A DNA stretch of 64,000 bases, taken from contig NZ_BAKW01000005.1 of NCBI RefSeq assembly GCF_000614545.1, positions 1 through 64,000 of the forward strand, given 5' to 3'. The notes under the pieces were generated by a model. That model ran no database searches. It saw nothing but the letters and a program-made list of their open reading frames with translations, and had not been told where the DNA came from. Source of the stretch: Asaia platycodi JCM 25414. GTDB taxonomy: Bacteria; Pseudomonadota; Alphaproteobacteria; Acetobacterales; Acetobacteraceae. The position numbers were made by a program, and so were the translations under genes. Below are positions 17,393-27,975 of this stretch, one piece after another; the first letter of the stretch is position 1, and each line of letters opens with the position of its first letter.

Positions 17393-18882
17393 TCAGACCG
17401 AGTAGTACATTTCGAACTCGGCCGGGTGCGGCGTGTGCTCGAACTTGTAGACTTCTTTCCACTTCAGCTCGATGTAGCTCTCGATCTGGTCCTTGGTGAA
17501 GACATCGCCTTCGAGCAGGAACGAGAAATCGACTTCGAGGGCCTGAAGGGCTTCACGGAGCGAACCGCAAACCGTCGGGATCTGGGCCAGTTCGTCCTTC
17601 GGCAGTTCGTACAGATCCTTGTCCATGCTTCGCCCGGGTGGATCTTGTTACGGATGCCGTCGAGACCGGCCATCAGCATGGCGGCGAAAGCGAGGTAGGG
17701 GTTGGCGGTCGGGTCCGGGAAACGGACTTCGATACGCTTTGCCTTCGGGCCGACCGAATACGGGATACGACACGAAGCCGATCGGTTGGCTGCCGAGTAA
17801 GCGAGCAGAACCGGCGCTTCAAAGCCCGGGATCAGACGCTTGTAGGAGTTGGTTGACGGGTTGGTGAACGCGTTCAGCGCCTTGGCATGCTTGATGATGC
17901 CGCCAATGTAGAACAGCGCGTCTTCCGACAGGCCAGCATACTGGTCGCCGGCGAAAAGCGGCTTGCCATCGCGCCAGATCGACTGATGCACATGCATGCC
18001 CGAGCCGTTATCACCAGCGATGGGCTTCGGCATGAAAGTAGCCGTCTTGCCATAGGAATGGGCGACGTTATGCACGCAGTATTTGTAGATCTGCATGAAG
18101 TCAGCCGACTGAACCAGCGTGGCGAACTTTGTGCCCAGCTCGTGCTGCGACTGCGCCACTTCATGGTGGTGCTTTTCGATCGGCAGTCCCATTTCGCCCA
18201 TCGTCGAAAGCATTTCAGCGCGCAGGTCGCCTTCGCTGTCGACCGGAGCAACCGGGAAGTAGCCGCCCTTGACCACCGGACGATGGCCCATATTGCCTTC
18301 CGGATAGTCCTTCATCGAGGCGTCGGGGCCCTCAATGCTGTCGAGCTGGTATGTGCCGTAGTGCGGGCCAGTACCGAACTTTACGTTATCGAAGATGAAG
18401 AACTCGGCTTCAGGGCCGAAGAAGGCCGTGTCGCCCAGACCTGTCGTCTTCAGATAGGCTTCGGCTGCCTTGGCGGTCGCGCGCGGGTCACGGGCATAGT
18501 AATTGCCGGTGCGAGGCTCGACGATATCGCAGATCAGGATCAGCTGCGGCTTGGCCGAAAACGGGTCCATGACGGCCGTCGTCGGGTCGGGCAGAAGCAC
18601 CATGTCGGATTCGTTGATGGCCTTCCAGCCAGCGATCGACGAGCCGTCGAACATGAAGCCTTCAACGAAGGTGTCTTCTTCGATCGTCGTGTGCCACTGC
18701 GTCGTGTGGTGCCATTTGCCCTTCGGGTCGGTGAAACGCAGGTCGACCAGTTCGACCGAGTGTTCCTGCATCAGCTCGAAGACGCGCTTTACAGCGGCGC
18801 TATCCGGCTTGCCGGGCTTGGCATGGGCTGCATTCGGGGAAGACGCAGCCTTGGAAGCCGCGGCTGGAGCTTTTTTCGCCAT
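17393..18882 (-). CDS. glnA: Glutamine synthetase type I (one frameshift as sequenced)
   Basis: Makes glutamine from glutamate, ammonia and ATP in the cytoplasm. The family is recognised from [12 protein letters not shown], the ATP-binding [16 protein letters not shown] and the adenylylation-loop Tyr in KDLYELP. A single missing base near 17630 (expected GAAGCCATGGAC, a C lost from the CC) shifts the frame. Correcting it joins 17393-17626 to the main part and gives about 496 residues. The N-terminus has an extra ~27 residues rich in Ala, Lys and Pro before the usual start. No glnB lies beside it, unlike in many proteobacteria. Confidence 0.92.
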
Positions 18883-19366
18883 TTGTCAAATACCTGTATC
18901 TGCCTCAAGGGGCCGCACTGATCGGCTGCAAAACGATTAGGACAGGATTCGCGAACTGTCGAGTATTCCAAAGGCTTTTTGCAACGCACGACGCACGAAA
19001 AGCCGCATTCGTGCCCCCCTTGCGAGGTCGTCAAACACCTTTCGGAAGCAAAACGACGCATGGCAGACCAACAGAAAAAGCATATCGGATCGCGTCATTC
19101 CCTCATTCCTGATCTTTTCGATGCCCCACGCGACTGTGATGCGCATGTACGTCACGTAACGCCATCGCGACCGGAATCCGGCCTCGCCTCTTCACTGGGA
19201 TGAAGCACCCCTCGGTACAGCCTTTGCGCCTTCGACTGCATGACGCTCAATTTCTGACCTTTCAGATTCAAAAGCCTTTTGCTCCGAACGTTTTACAGCC
19301 GGGATTAAGCCGGTATCATACCTTATTGCTTTTGCAGCCCTTGTCCCTTTGCAGCGCAGGCCCGGC
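18883..19366. other. Divergent intergenic region glnA / aminotransferase
   Basis: About 480 bp without a convincing gene. It must hold the glnA promoter and that of the rightward aminotransferase. I could not identify a clear sigma-54 or sigma-70 site by eye. Confidence 0.6.
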
Positions 19367-20707
19367 ATGAAAACTCCCAACGCCTTTCTCGGCTCCTTGC
19401 CGACCACCATCTTCACGACAATGTCCCAGCTTGCCATGGCCCATGGCGCCATCAATCTAGGGCAGGGTTTCCCCGATATCGAAGGACCAGCCGAACTCAT
19501 CGACGAAGCAGCAAAAGCGCTGAAAGACGGGCGCAATCAATATGCGCCTCTTACCGGCCTGCCTGAACTGCGCGAGGCAGTGGCACGTGCCAACAAGCGC
19601 GATTACGGCCTCGACATCGACCCGTCTCAGGAAGTGATCGTCACATCTGGCGCGACAGAAGCGCTGGCTGTCAGCCTGATGGCACTCATCGAACCAGGCG
19701 ACGAAGTCGTGCTGATCGAGCCGCTTTACGACACCTATCTGCCCGTACTGCGCCTGCTGGGCGCCGTGCCGCGCTGCGTGCGGGTCGAAGCACCGGACTG
19801 GCATCTGCCGGAAGACGCGCTGCGCGCCGCATTTTCGGATAAGACCAAGCTGATCGTACTCAACTCGCCGATGAATCCCAGCGGCAAGGTGTTCACCGCA
19901 CAGGAACTCGATCTGATCGCCTCGCTCGTTCTCGCCCATGATTGCTACGCATTGTGCGACGAGGTGTATGAGCATCTGACGTTCGGGGTAAAACATATCC
20001 CGCTCATGACACGCCCCGGCATGCGGGAACGCGCCATACGTATCGGCAGCGCGGGCAAGAGCTTCTCGGTCACCGGCTGGAAGATCGGCTACATCACCGC
20101 CTGCCCAGCTCTGGCCTCGGTTATCGCCAAAGCGCATCAGATCATCGCCTTTTCGAGCGCACCCAATCTGCAGCGCGCTGTGGCGAAGGGGCTGGATCTG
20201 GGAGAGCCTTTCTTCACCTCACTTTCCGACAGCCTGCGCGCCAGACGCGATCTGTTTGCCGAGGGGCTACACGCGCTGGGCTTTCCCACACTGCCCGCCG
20301 ATGGCAGCTATTTCGTTGTGGCCGATATTACCGCCCATGCCAGAGGCCGTGATGACGTTGCATTCTGCCGTGATCTGGTGACCGAATCAGGCGTTGCTGC
20401 CATTCCGGTCTCGGCTTTCTACGACCCGCAGGGCACCGAGCCGCCACGCCATCTCATCCGCTTTGCTTTCTGCAAGACCGAGAGCGTTCTGCGGGAAGCA
20501 CTCGATCGCCTCGCGCGCCATTTCAGCCCTCAGGAGGCTGATACGCCGTCATTTTGGCGGTCGGCACACGTTGGTCCAGAGGCTTCTCCTGCGGCGTTGC
20601 CTGGTTTTCGGATGCCGCTTTTCCGGGGTCGGCTGTTTCGGGGCCGTTCTTACCCGACGCAGCTTCTCAGGAGCACTCGAACCCGCTTTATCGGAAGTAA
20701 CCGATGA
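19367..20707 (+). CDS. Class I/II PLP-dependent aminotransferase
   Basis: A fold-type I transaminase, of the methionine/kynurenine/DapC-like group. Visible motifs are the Asn-Pro turn (NSPMNPSGKVFT), the cofactor Lys region SAGKSFSVTGWKIGYIT, and the C-terminal Arg in HLIRFAFCKT. The ATG at 19367 is preferred to a TTG 18 bases earlier. Family members end at about 390 residues. Here the frame runs about 55 residues further into the opposite trehalase gene with unlikely Arg/Pro-rich sequence, so a base may be missing near 20537, where a TGA lies in the neighbouring frame. The substrate is uncertain. Confidence 0.85.
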   Translation: MKTPNAFLGSLPTTIFTTMSQLAMAHGAINLGQGFPDIEGPAELIDEAAKALKDGRNQYAPLTGLPELREAVARANKRDYGLDIDPSQEVIVTSGATEALAVSLMALIEPGDEVVLIEPLYDTYLPVLRLLGAVPRCVRVEAPDWHLPEDALRAAFSDKTKLIVLNSPMNPSGKVFTAQELDLIASLVLAHDCYALCDEVYEHLTFGVKHIPLMTRPGMRERAIRIGSAGKSFSVTGWKIGYITACPALASVIAKAHQIIAFSSAPNLQRAVAKGLDLGEPFFTSLSDSLRARRDLFAEGLHALGFPTLPADGSYFVVADITAHARGRDDVAFCRDLVTESGVAAIPVSAFYDPQGTEPPRHLIRFAFCKTESVLREALDRLARHFSPQEADTPSFWRSAHVGPEASPAALPGFRMPLFRGRLFRGRSYPTQLLRSTRTRFIGSNR

Positions 20708-22651
20708 GCCCCCGGTCTCGACATCACCCGCAGGTTTGGCTGGTGCGGAAGGCGAAACCTGCGGACCAACAGCACTATAAGGATCACTGGGGGGCAGAAC
20801 GTCGATGGGCGTCTGATTTGCCAGAGGGTTGTGCTTGAGGATCTGCGCAGTATCGCCGGGATAGCGGCGCATCAGCCCAAGCAACGTGCCATTGGTCCAG
20901 CCGAACCCGACCTGCATTGGGTATTCGCCGCCGCCCTTGCCACCTGTGGCGCTGATCTCGGGCGATTCCACGTCATATTTTTCCAGCAGCACACCCGATT
21001 TCTCATAAGTGCCGATCACGCGTGCCATCCATCGCCTGGCTATGGTCTCGCCGAGATCGCTCGCTCCGTAATTATTGAGCCCCTTGATGGCCATCCATTC
21101 TTCGGGCGCCCAGCCATTCGGCGCATCCCATTGCTGACCGCTCTCATGATCTGTCGCCATGATACCCCCAGCCCGAAGCAACCTTGCCTGTATGGTGTCC
21201 GCCACTGCCAGCGCCTGGGCCTGGGAAGCAAGACGAAGGAAGAGCGGCATGGCGGTCGCGGCAGACAGCACATCTGTCGATTGACCCTTGCGCCAGTCAT
21301 AATCGTAAAATGCGCCTTTCTCATCGTTCCAGAAAATGCGCCTGACAATGGCCGTACGCTCATCGGCACGCTGGCCGTAAAGCCTTGCGAGTTTGCGCTG
21401 ACCGGTCAGGGCGTAGCCATGCTCAAGCGTCTGCTCGAGATGCACGATCAGGCAGTTGACCTCGATAGGGGCGAGATCGGTGGTGTGGATGGTGGCAAGG
21501 GTATGCCCGTCGGCCAACCAGCGCGACGAGAAATCCCACCCCGTTTCGGACCCGGCACGCAGGTCGCGATACACTTCCGAAGGCGCGCGTGTGCTGGCAC
21601 GGGCGGCGGTCGCGACATCTTCGGGATAGCTCTCGTCGCGCGGCGTATCGAGATCGTCCCAGTGGCGCAAAAGCAGCGTGCCATCGGAAAGGCGCACCAG
21701 ATGACGATAGGCCTGACCCGGCTTGAGTGTGTCGGCGCCTTCCATCCAGTAATCATATTCCTTCTGCAATTCCGGCAGAAAATCGCGGTAGGCGCCCTGT
21801 CCGTCATGCTGCGCCAGAAGATCGACCATCAGGGAGAAGAAGGGCGGCTCGGAACGGCTGAGATAATAGGTGCGCGTCCCGTTGGGAATATGGCCATAAC
21901 GATCAATCAAGGACGCCATATCCTTGATCATCCCGCGCAGCAGATCCCATTGCCCGGTCTCGTAGAGGCCGATCATGGTGAAATAGGTGTCCCAGTAATA
22001 CAGCTCGGAAAAACGACCGCCTGGCACGACATAGGCATAGGGCAGAGGCAAGAGAGACGAATAGGCCATGGGCTTGTCGGGCTGACGTGTCAGCACGCCC
22101 CACATACCCTGAATATAATCATAGATGTTTTCATCAGCCTTGCGCCGATACGACACATCACGGCGAAGCGGGGGCGAGAAATGCTGGGTGTAAAACGCCT
22201 TGATGTTGAAATCGGGATGCTTGCGCTGCGCCTCCCAGTCCTGAAGCAGCTTCGCCGGCGCCTCATCGGGGCGTGAATCGGCAATCGTCTTGAAGTCCGG
22301 GGCCAGATGGGCGCCGCCGATTGCTGCAAACAGACCGCCCATCGCAATAGACGGCGACCGTAGATCCTGAGGCACCGAGGCCACATGAAGAGACTGAGCC
22401 GCCTCGCTCGCTACAGTTTCACGTGGGCCTGGCGCCGGGCCGGTGGCCTGGGCCGATGCAGCACCCTCCGCTGAATCAGGCCTGGCGTTGGGCGCTGCGC
22501 CCGAGGACGTCGGTGATGCCTGCGTGTCTCGTGATGCCGTTTGCCCCTGATCGGCAGCCTGCGCCATAGCTGCTTCAGACGACGCACCAAGGACAACCAG
22601 TGAAGCGCCGAGCAGCAGGAAATGCGAGAAGGAAAGGCGTTGTCTCGTCAT
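20549..22651 (-). CDS. treA: Periplasmic trehalase, GH37
   Basis: A 700-residue exported glycosidase that splits trehalose into two glucoses. An N-terminal signal peptide (about 1-31, ending AMA) and a low-complexity linker precede the GH37 domain. Both family signatures are present: PGGRFSELYYWDTYF and QWDAPNGWAPEEW, followed by GLNNYG. After the catalytic domain a Pro/Ala/Ser tail of ~90 residues continues. The last 45 residues turn Arg-rich, while a neighbouring frame keeps the Pro/Ala/Glu composition and stops at 20523, which hints at one missing base near 20680. Convergent with the aminotransferase. Confidence 0.9.
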   Translation of the reverse strand: MTRQRLSFSHFLLLGASLVVLGASSEAAMAQAADQGQTASRDTQASPTSSGAAPNARPDSAEGAASAQATGPAPGPRETVASEAAQSLHVASVPQDLRSPSIAMGGLFAAIGGAHLAPDFKTIADSRPDEAPAKLLQDWEAQRKHPDFNIKAFYTQHFSPPLRRDVSYRRKADENIYDYIQGMWGVLTRQPDKPMAYSSLLPLPYAYVVPGGRFSELYYWDTYFTMIGLYETGQWDLLRGMIKDMASLIDRYGHIPNGTRTYYLSRSEPPFFSLMVDLLAQHDGQGAYRDFLPELQKEYDYWMEGADTLKPGQAYRHLVRLSDGTLLLRHWDDLDTPRDESYPEDVATAARASTRAPSEVYRDLRAGSETGWDFSSRWLADGHTLATIHTTDLAPIEVNCLIVHLEQTLEHGYALTGQRKLARLYGQRADERTAIVRRIFWNDEKGAFYDYDWRKGQSTDVLSAATAMPLFLRLASQAQALAVADTIQARLLRAGGIMATDHESGQQWDAPNGWAPEEWMAIKGLNNYGASDLGETIARRWMARVIGTYEKSGVLLEKYDVESPEISATGGKGGGEYPMQVGFGWTNGTLLGLMRRYPGDTAQILKHNPLANQTPIDVLPPSDPYSAVGPQVSPSAPAKPAGDVETGGSSVTSDKAGSSAPEKLRRVRTAPKQPTPEKRHPKTRQRRRRSLWTNVCRPPK

Positions 22652-22809
22652 GCGGTCTCCTTGAATGTCGATCCGATACGGTCGGGTCTACCTTCTCTGA
22701 CCACGGGTTTGAGGCAACATCCTGTCAGAGATGTGACTCGAGCCCCGTGAGGTTTTGTGGCGCTCTGCTCTCCCTCGACGCCAGACACGCCAGAAAAAGG
22801 GGATGCCGG

Positions 22810-23936
22810 ATGAACAAGGCAGCATTGAAGAGGTTGCAAAACAGCACGTGCGCCGTCTTTTTTCTGGTCGGAGTCGTGTCAGCACTCTGGTCCTGCCTCG
22901 TTCCGGTGGTGAAGCACCATGCAGATCTCGACGATGGCGAGCTGGGGCTGCTGCTGCTCTGCCTCGGTATAGGATCGATCATCGGCATGCCTTTGGCAGG
23001 GCAGTTTGTCAGTCGCTGGGGGTGCCGCATTGTCGCAACGGGCGGGCTCGGCCTTGCCGGTTCGCTGCTCATGCCTCTGGCCCTTCTGCATGCCGTGCCG
23101 CTTCTGGCCGCATCGGTATTCGGCCTCGGCATGGGGTTGGGCGCGGTCGAGACGGCCTTGAATATCCAGGCCGTCGATGTCGAAAAGCAGAGCGGCAGGC
23201 CAATGCTTTCGGGCTTTCACGCCTTTTTCAGCATTGGCGGCGCGGCGGGGGCCGCCGGGCCTCAGCTTCTGGCCCTGATAGAGGCGCAGCCCTGGGTGAG
23301 CGTGCTGATCGGCGAGCTGGGCATGATCGGGCTGTTCTGCGCGTCATGGCGCGGCTTGCTGAACCACGCGGAGCCGGGCGGTGGCGCCGGGTTCGGCCTG
23401 CCACGCGGCATTGTCTGGCTGCTCGGCCTTCTGACCTGCATCGCCTTTCTGGCCGAAGGCGCCGTGCTCGATTGGGGCGGCGTCTATCTGGCAGGCGAGC
23501 GCGCTTCTTTCGACATCACACCGGGCTGGGGCTACGCCGTTTTTGCCACGGCCATGACATTTGGTCGGCTGACCGGCGACCGTGTCGTCGCCAGGGCCGG
23601 GCCGGTCCTGATCGTGGCAGGAGGTGCACTCTGTGCAGCTCTGGGTTTCGCCCTCGTAGTGCTTGGCCCCAATGCGGTCAGTCTGCTTGGCGGTTTCGTG
23701 CTGATCGGGTTGGCTGCGCCAATATCGTGCCGGTGCTTTACGCCTCTACCGGCAAGCAGACTGTCATGAAGACCAATGCTGCCGTCGCCGCCATCACGAC
23801 CATGGGCTACGCGGGTATTCTGGCGGGGCCGGCCCTGGTCGGCGCTGTGGCGCATCTCAGCAGCCTCACAACCGCTTTTTCTCTTATCGCCCTGCTGATG
23901 GTCTTTATTGCCCTCAATGCCCGTCTCGCCCGATAA
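22810..23936 (+). CDS. MFS transporter, YbjJ-like (one frameshift as sequenced)
   Basis: A 12-helix major facilitator. The ATG at 22810 begins a short basic cytoplasmic stretch followed by helices from CAVFFLVGVVSALWS onward. GLGMGLGAVETALNIQAV and FHAFFSIGGAAGAA resemble the YbjJ/fucose-permease-like group. The frame breaks at about 23715, where a G is missing (expected GLGCANIVPVLYAS), and the last ~75 residues lie in the next frame. The substrate is unknown. It is flanked by trehalase on the other strand, but no functional link is evident. Confidence 0.8.
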
Positions 23937-24029
23937 GTCGCGTCTTTTTCGGGCTTATGGCCGCTTTCCCCTCGCATTCGGCGGCGGGACACGCCATGTG
24001 TCAGGCTCAAGAAGGAGCTTTTCGTACCC

Positions 24030-25492
24030 ATGCCGATTTTTGCCGAAGATGCGCCCCTTTCTGCTCTTGCTGTGACGGATCGTCTGTTTTTCGAGCGGCA
24101 GGACAGCACGCTCACACGCGATGAGGCAGAGAAGATCGTCACAAAATCGCTCGACGGCATCGAGGATGGCGAGCTTTTTCTCGAATATCGTGAGAGCGAG
24201 TCCATCGTCCTTGATGACGGCGTCATTCGGTCGGCGAGCTTCGATACGTCATCGGGTTTCGGCCTGCGTTCCGTCATCGGCCCCGAGACCGGGTTCGCCC
24301 ATTCCGACGAAATCAGCAAAAGCGCGCTCGAACGGGCGGCCGGCGCGGTCTCTGTCGTGCGTCAGGGGCGCAGCGGCGCGCTTTCTGCCCCGCCCCAGGC
24401 CACCAACCGACGGCTCTACGCGCCGGAAAGCCCGCTGAGCGATACTGATTTTGCTGCCCGTGCTGCCGTTCTGGGTGAGATCGACGCCTATGCGCGTGGC
24501 CTCGGCCCTGAAGTGGTACAGGTCTCGGCCAGCATCGCCACAGAATGGCAGGCCGTGCAGATCATGCGCGATTCAGGCTTTCGCACAGCCGATCTGCGCC
24601 CGCTGGTACGGCTGAATATCTCGGTCGTGCTCGAACGTGACGGTCGGCGTGAAAGCGGCAGCCGCGGCATGGGCGGGCGCTATACGCTTTCGCGCCTTCT
24701 GGGCCGTGAAACCTGGCAGGAAGCCGTCGATGAAGCCGTGCGTCGCGCCAGGGTTAGCCTCGATGCCAGCCCCGCCCCTGCCGGCGAGATGGATGTGGTG
24801 CTTGGTCCGGGCTGGCCGGGCATTCTGCTGCATGAAGCAGTCGGTCATGGGCTTGAAGGGGATTTCAACCGCAAGGGCACCTCCAATTTCAGCGACATGG
24901 TCGGCAAGCGCGTTGCCGCTCCCGGCGTCACGGTCGTCGATGACGGTACGCTCGCCGAAGGGCGCGGCTCGCTGACCATTGACGATGAAGGCACGCCTTC
25001 GGGACGCACGGTCATGATCGAGGATGGCATCCTGCGCGGTTTCATTCAGGACCGTCTGAACGCTCGCCTCATGGGCGTTGCCCCGACAGGTAACGGGCGC
25101 CGCCAGTCCTATGCCCATGTGCCCTTGCCGCGCATGACCAATACGCTGATGCTCGGCGGCGAGGCCACGACAGAAGAGATGATCCGCTCAACAAAGCGCG
25201 GTCTCTACGCAGTCGATTTCGGTGGCGGTCAGGTGGACATCACGTCGGGCAAGTTCGTCTTTGCGATGTCAGAGCCTATCTGATCGAAGACGGCAAGGTG
25301 ACACGTCCAGTCAAAGGCGCGACGCTCATCGGCAACGGCTTCGATGCCATGAACAAGATTTCGATGATCGGACAGGATGTGGCCCTCGATCCCGGGATCG
25401 GCACCTGCGGCAAGGCCGGTCAGGGCGTGCCGGTAGGGGTGGGACAACCAACCTTGAAACTGGCGGGCCTCACGATTGGCGGCACAGCCTGA
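24030..25492 (+). CDS. tldD: TldD metalloprotease (one frameshift as sequenced)
   Basis: The TldD half of the TldD/TldE zinc protease, used for peptide maturation and turnover. The active-site helix is [16 protein letters not shown] (His-Glu-x3-His), with the family C-terminus [26 protein letters not shown] precedes the ATG at 24030. One G is missing near 25275 (expected [10 protein letters not shown]), separating the last ~72 residues. No tldE lies nearby. In other bacteria TldD/E has been linked to microcin and antitoxin processing, and its genes are often scattered. Confidence 0.92.
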
Positions 25493-25587
25493 TTTTCATC
25501 TGCAAGTCTATCGCGTTCGTCAGGCTCGTAGGCTGAAACGACGCAGGCGCGAGGGGCATCCTCGTCGCCCCTCCTCATGAAACAGGC

Positions 25588-26022
25588 TCAGCGGGTGCGT
25601 CTGGTACCCATTGCCATGCCTGCCACCATGGCGGCATAGACCAGTGCCATCTCCTTTTTGGAAAAAACCAGCTCCCAGCCAGGGGTAAAGCGTTTGGGCG
25701 TCGCTTTGTAATCGGCAAATGCCGCCACCGGTCCCAGAGCAAGCGTCACCAGCAACGCACGAGCGCGACCGGGCTTCCTGCCCAGCGCCAGATCATAGAA
25801 CACAGACCAAAAGAGCAAAGCGGCTACATTCGTCGCAATACCCGTCCCGCTATGTTTCAGGTCGAAATCCCTGACTTCAGCTGCGTCAGACCCAGCCAGC
25901 CAATGGGCAGTGCAATTGACACCCTGAGCTGCACTGAGTCCGCGCTTGCGCGCCAGCATCATAAGAGCCGCATTGCAGGTGAGGGAACCGATCAGGGTCG
26001 AGGCAAAGAGGCGCGTACGCAT
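25588..26022 (-). CDS. Conserved membrane protein, four helices, unknown function
   Basis: A 144-residue inner-membrane protein with four hydrophobic segments (about residues 5-24, 63-82, 88-104 and 122-140). The loop DLKHSGTGIATN and the stretch DYKATPKRFTPGWELVFSKK look conserved in proteobacterial hypothetical proteins as far as I recall. No catalytic motif is visible and no partner gene suggests a role. Confidence 0.6.
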   Translation of the reverse strand: MRTRLFASTLIGSLTCNAALMMLARKRGLSAAQGVNCTAHWLAGSDAAEVRDFDLKHSGTGIATNVAALLFWSVFYDLALGRKPGRARALLVTLALGPVAAFADYKATPKRFTPGWELVFSKKEMALVYAAMVAGMAMGTRRTR

Positions 26023-26076
26023 TGGATTGATCCTTGAAATATTCGGGCTGATACCGGGCCACCCTTGTGAGCCGGT

Positions 26077-26493
26077 TTAATAAAGAATGAGACAGATCGC
26101 GCCGCCGATAATTCCCATCGTCCAGAAGATCGACACCACGATACGGTGGCGTATGGCGCGCAACGCCAGCAGACGCATCAGCGGATCGAGATGCTCTTCT
26201 TCATGACCTGCCCTGGGCTGCGAGTCAGGATCGGGCCGGACAACCAGACGGTTTTCCGGGCTCACCTGCACCGCCGTACACCAGTCATGACGCAGCTTGT
26301 CGAGTTCGATGCGGCGATAGAAAGCTTTGCCACGCAGCATCAGCCGCGACGGCCCGCAACGAAAGAAACGCAATGCACGGAAAACGCCGGGAGCAAGGCC
26401 AAGATGGGCCGCCGCCTGAACCGGGTCGAGCAAAGTCTGCACAGGAAGCGGCGTTATCGTGCTGCCGCTCCGGTCTTCCCCCGATCGTGTCAT
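26077..26493 (-). CDS. Hypothetical protein with C-terminal membrane anchor
   Basis: A 138-residue protein. Residues about 20-70 (LDPVQAAAHLGLAPGVFRALRFF... RKAFYRRIELDKLRHDW-like) resemble a degenerate DNA-binding fold of the excisionase type. A single membrane helix (VSIFWTMGIIGGAICLIL) ends the chain. A tail-anchored topology is inferred. I do not recognise the family. Confidence 0.5.
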   Translation of the reverse strand: MTRSGEDRSGSTITPLPVQTLLDPVQAAAHLGLAPGVFRALRFFRCGPSRLMLRGKAFYRRIELDKLRHDWCTAVQVSPENRLVVRPDPDSQPRAGHEEEHLDPLMRLLALRAIRHRIVVSIFWTMGIIGGAICLILY

Positions 26494-26675
26494 GCACCAT
26501 GCCTCCCATCCTCGTGAACGGTGAGAAGCGGCGCGGGTTCAGTGCGCGGCAAAACCATATGAGAAAAGCCCTCAACGCCTGATGAAAACGGGTTATTTGC
26601 GCCTTTTCTCCCCCTTTTATCCCTGTCCCGTCATCGCAATATTCAAGTTCTGTCACGATAGGGGAGAATACGCTC

Positions 26676-26939
26676 ATGGCGACCGGCTGGGCTCCCGATG
26701 GAGCCGTTCAGGACCAGATCGACGATACGATTGCCGATGCCGTCAATCGCGCGCGCCACGCCATGCCCAAAGGGGAAAGTGCGGAGGAATGCATCGAATG
26801 CGATGAACCCATCCCTGAGGCGCGACGTCGTGCCGTACCAGGTGTTAAACTCTGTGTTGCCTGCCAGAGCGCACGCGACAGCCGCCCAGTCTTTACCGGC
26901 ATCAACCGCCGAGGCAGCAAAGACAGCCAGCTTCGATGA
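26676..26939 (+). CDS. DksA/TraR-family C4 zinc-finger protein, YbiI-like
   Basis: An 87-residue protein. A helical N-terminus is followed by a four-cysteine zinc finger, CIECDEPIPEARR...LCVACQ. It is the short YbiI-like type that lacks the long coiled-coil and acidic tip needed by DksA to enter the RNA polymerase secondary channel. The stop overlaps the next start (ATGA), so it is co-translated with a secreted protease-like gene, an unexplained pairing. Confidence 0.78.
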   Translation: MATGWAPDGAVQDQIDDTIADAVNRARHAMPKGESAEECIECDEPIPEARRRAVPGVKLCVACQSARDSRPVFTGINRRGSKDSQLR

Positions 26940-27915
26940 ACAAGACGATACGGATCGGCGCTCTTGTCGCAGCCTTCGCGAGGTTCGGGTCAGATCCGGT
27001 GCTGGCACAGGAAAAATCCGATTGTATCGAACGTGCCGTGACCCTGCCGCTTCTTGGCGGGCGGGGCGACTCCCCCATCCTGCCCGCCACACTTGATGGG
27101 AAAGAAATTGCCCTTTATTTCTCCAGCGCGTTCGATGCGCTCTATGTGGGCAATATGGAGGGCTTCGAGACCGAGGATATGCATAAGACGGTCTCGATCA
27201 TGACCAATCGCGTGCATACCGAAACACGCCCCGTCATCAAGGCGGGGCAGCTCAAGCTGGGCACGCTCGATCTGCAAACACCGGACATGATCCGCCTCGA
27301 CGATTATCCGATGCAGCAAATCGGCATACGCCCCCTGATCGGTACGATCGGCAGTGTCTTTTTTGAAAACCTCGCCGTGCTGCTCGACATGCCTCACGGT
27401 GTTTTCGCCTTGATCCGCTTTCGGCAGGATTCGGCCTGCGCCGAAGCGCCGTCTGATTTCATCGGCTCCGGCGCGCAGGCTCTGTCGCTGTCGGGCAATG
27501 ATTCCGTGACCGGGCAGATCGATGGCAGGAAACGGGAGCTGACCCTTGATTCAGACGTGCCTGTCACGACGCTGCCCGCAAACTGGCTGAACTTGCCCAA
27601 GACAGACACCACGAAGGAGGAACGCAACCCGACCGTTGCACTCTATGGTGCGCTGCACTCCCTGCTTCGTCGCACGACGCTCGGTAACGCAAGCATCGGC
27701 TCCCTGTCTTTGAACGGTACGCCTGTCTTTGCGCAGACCGATCTGGCGTCGGTCTGCTCGGTGTCGATTTCTTCCGGTCGCATATCGTGTTGTTCGATTA
27801 TCCCAATCACCGGGTCTATCTGCTTCCCGCCCGCTCGCAGGTGACCCGCGCAGGCGCCGGACTGCATTTCGACCGCTTTCGCAAAGGGCAGGCCAGTGTA
27901 AACGACAAACGCTGA
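26936..27915 (+). CDS. Secreted retropepsin-like aspartyl protease family protein (one frameshift)
   Basis: About 325 residues after correction. The N-terminus is a short signal-like stretch ending VLAQ. The body has the two-lobe pattern of bacterial gag-polyprotein-like aspartyl proteases: ILPATLDGKEIALYFSSAFD in the first lobe and LLGVDFFRSHIVLFDYPNHR in the second. The first lobe shows FSSAFD where active enzymes have a DTGA-type loop, so catalysis is doubtful. A missing G near 27750 shifts the frame. Restoring it reads on to the TGA at 27913-27915. Translationally coupled to the zinc-finger gene before it. Confidence 0.68.
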
Positions 27916-27975
27916 ACCCTCTCCGCGGCAGGCACGCCGCTCGCACTACGAAGCCTCAGCGCGAGAATAGAAGCG

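Noticed and set aside
17887-18921. Long rightward frame opposite glnA
   Set aside because: The glnA strand is conserved throughout. The opposite frame has no recognisable domain.
20831-22276. Long rightward frame opposite the trehalase
   Set aside because: The trehalase strand carries both GH37 signatures. The opposite frame is His/Arg-rich shadow sequence common in GC-rich DNA.
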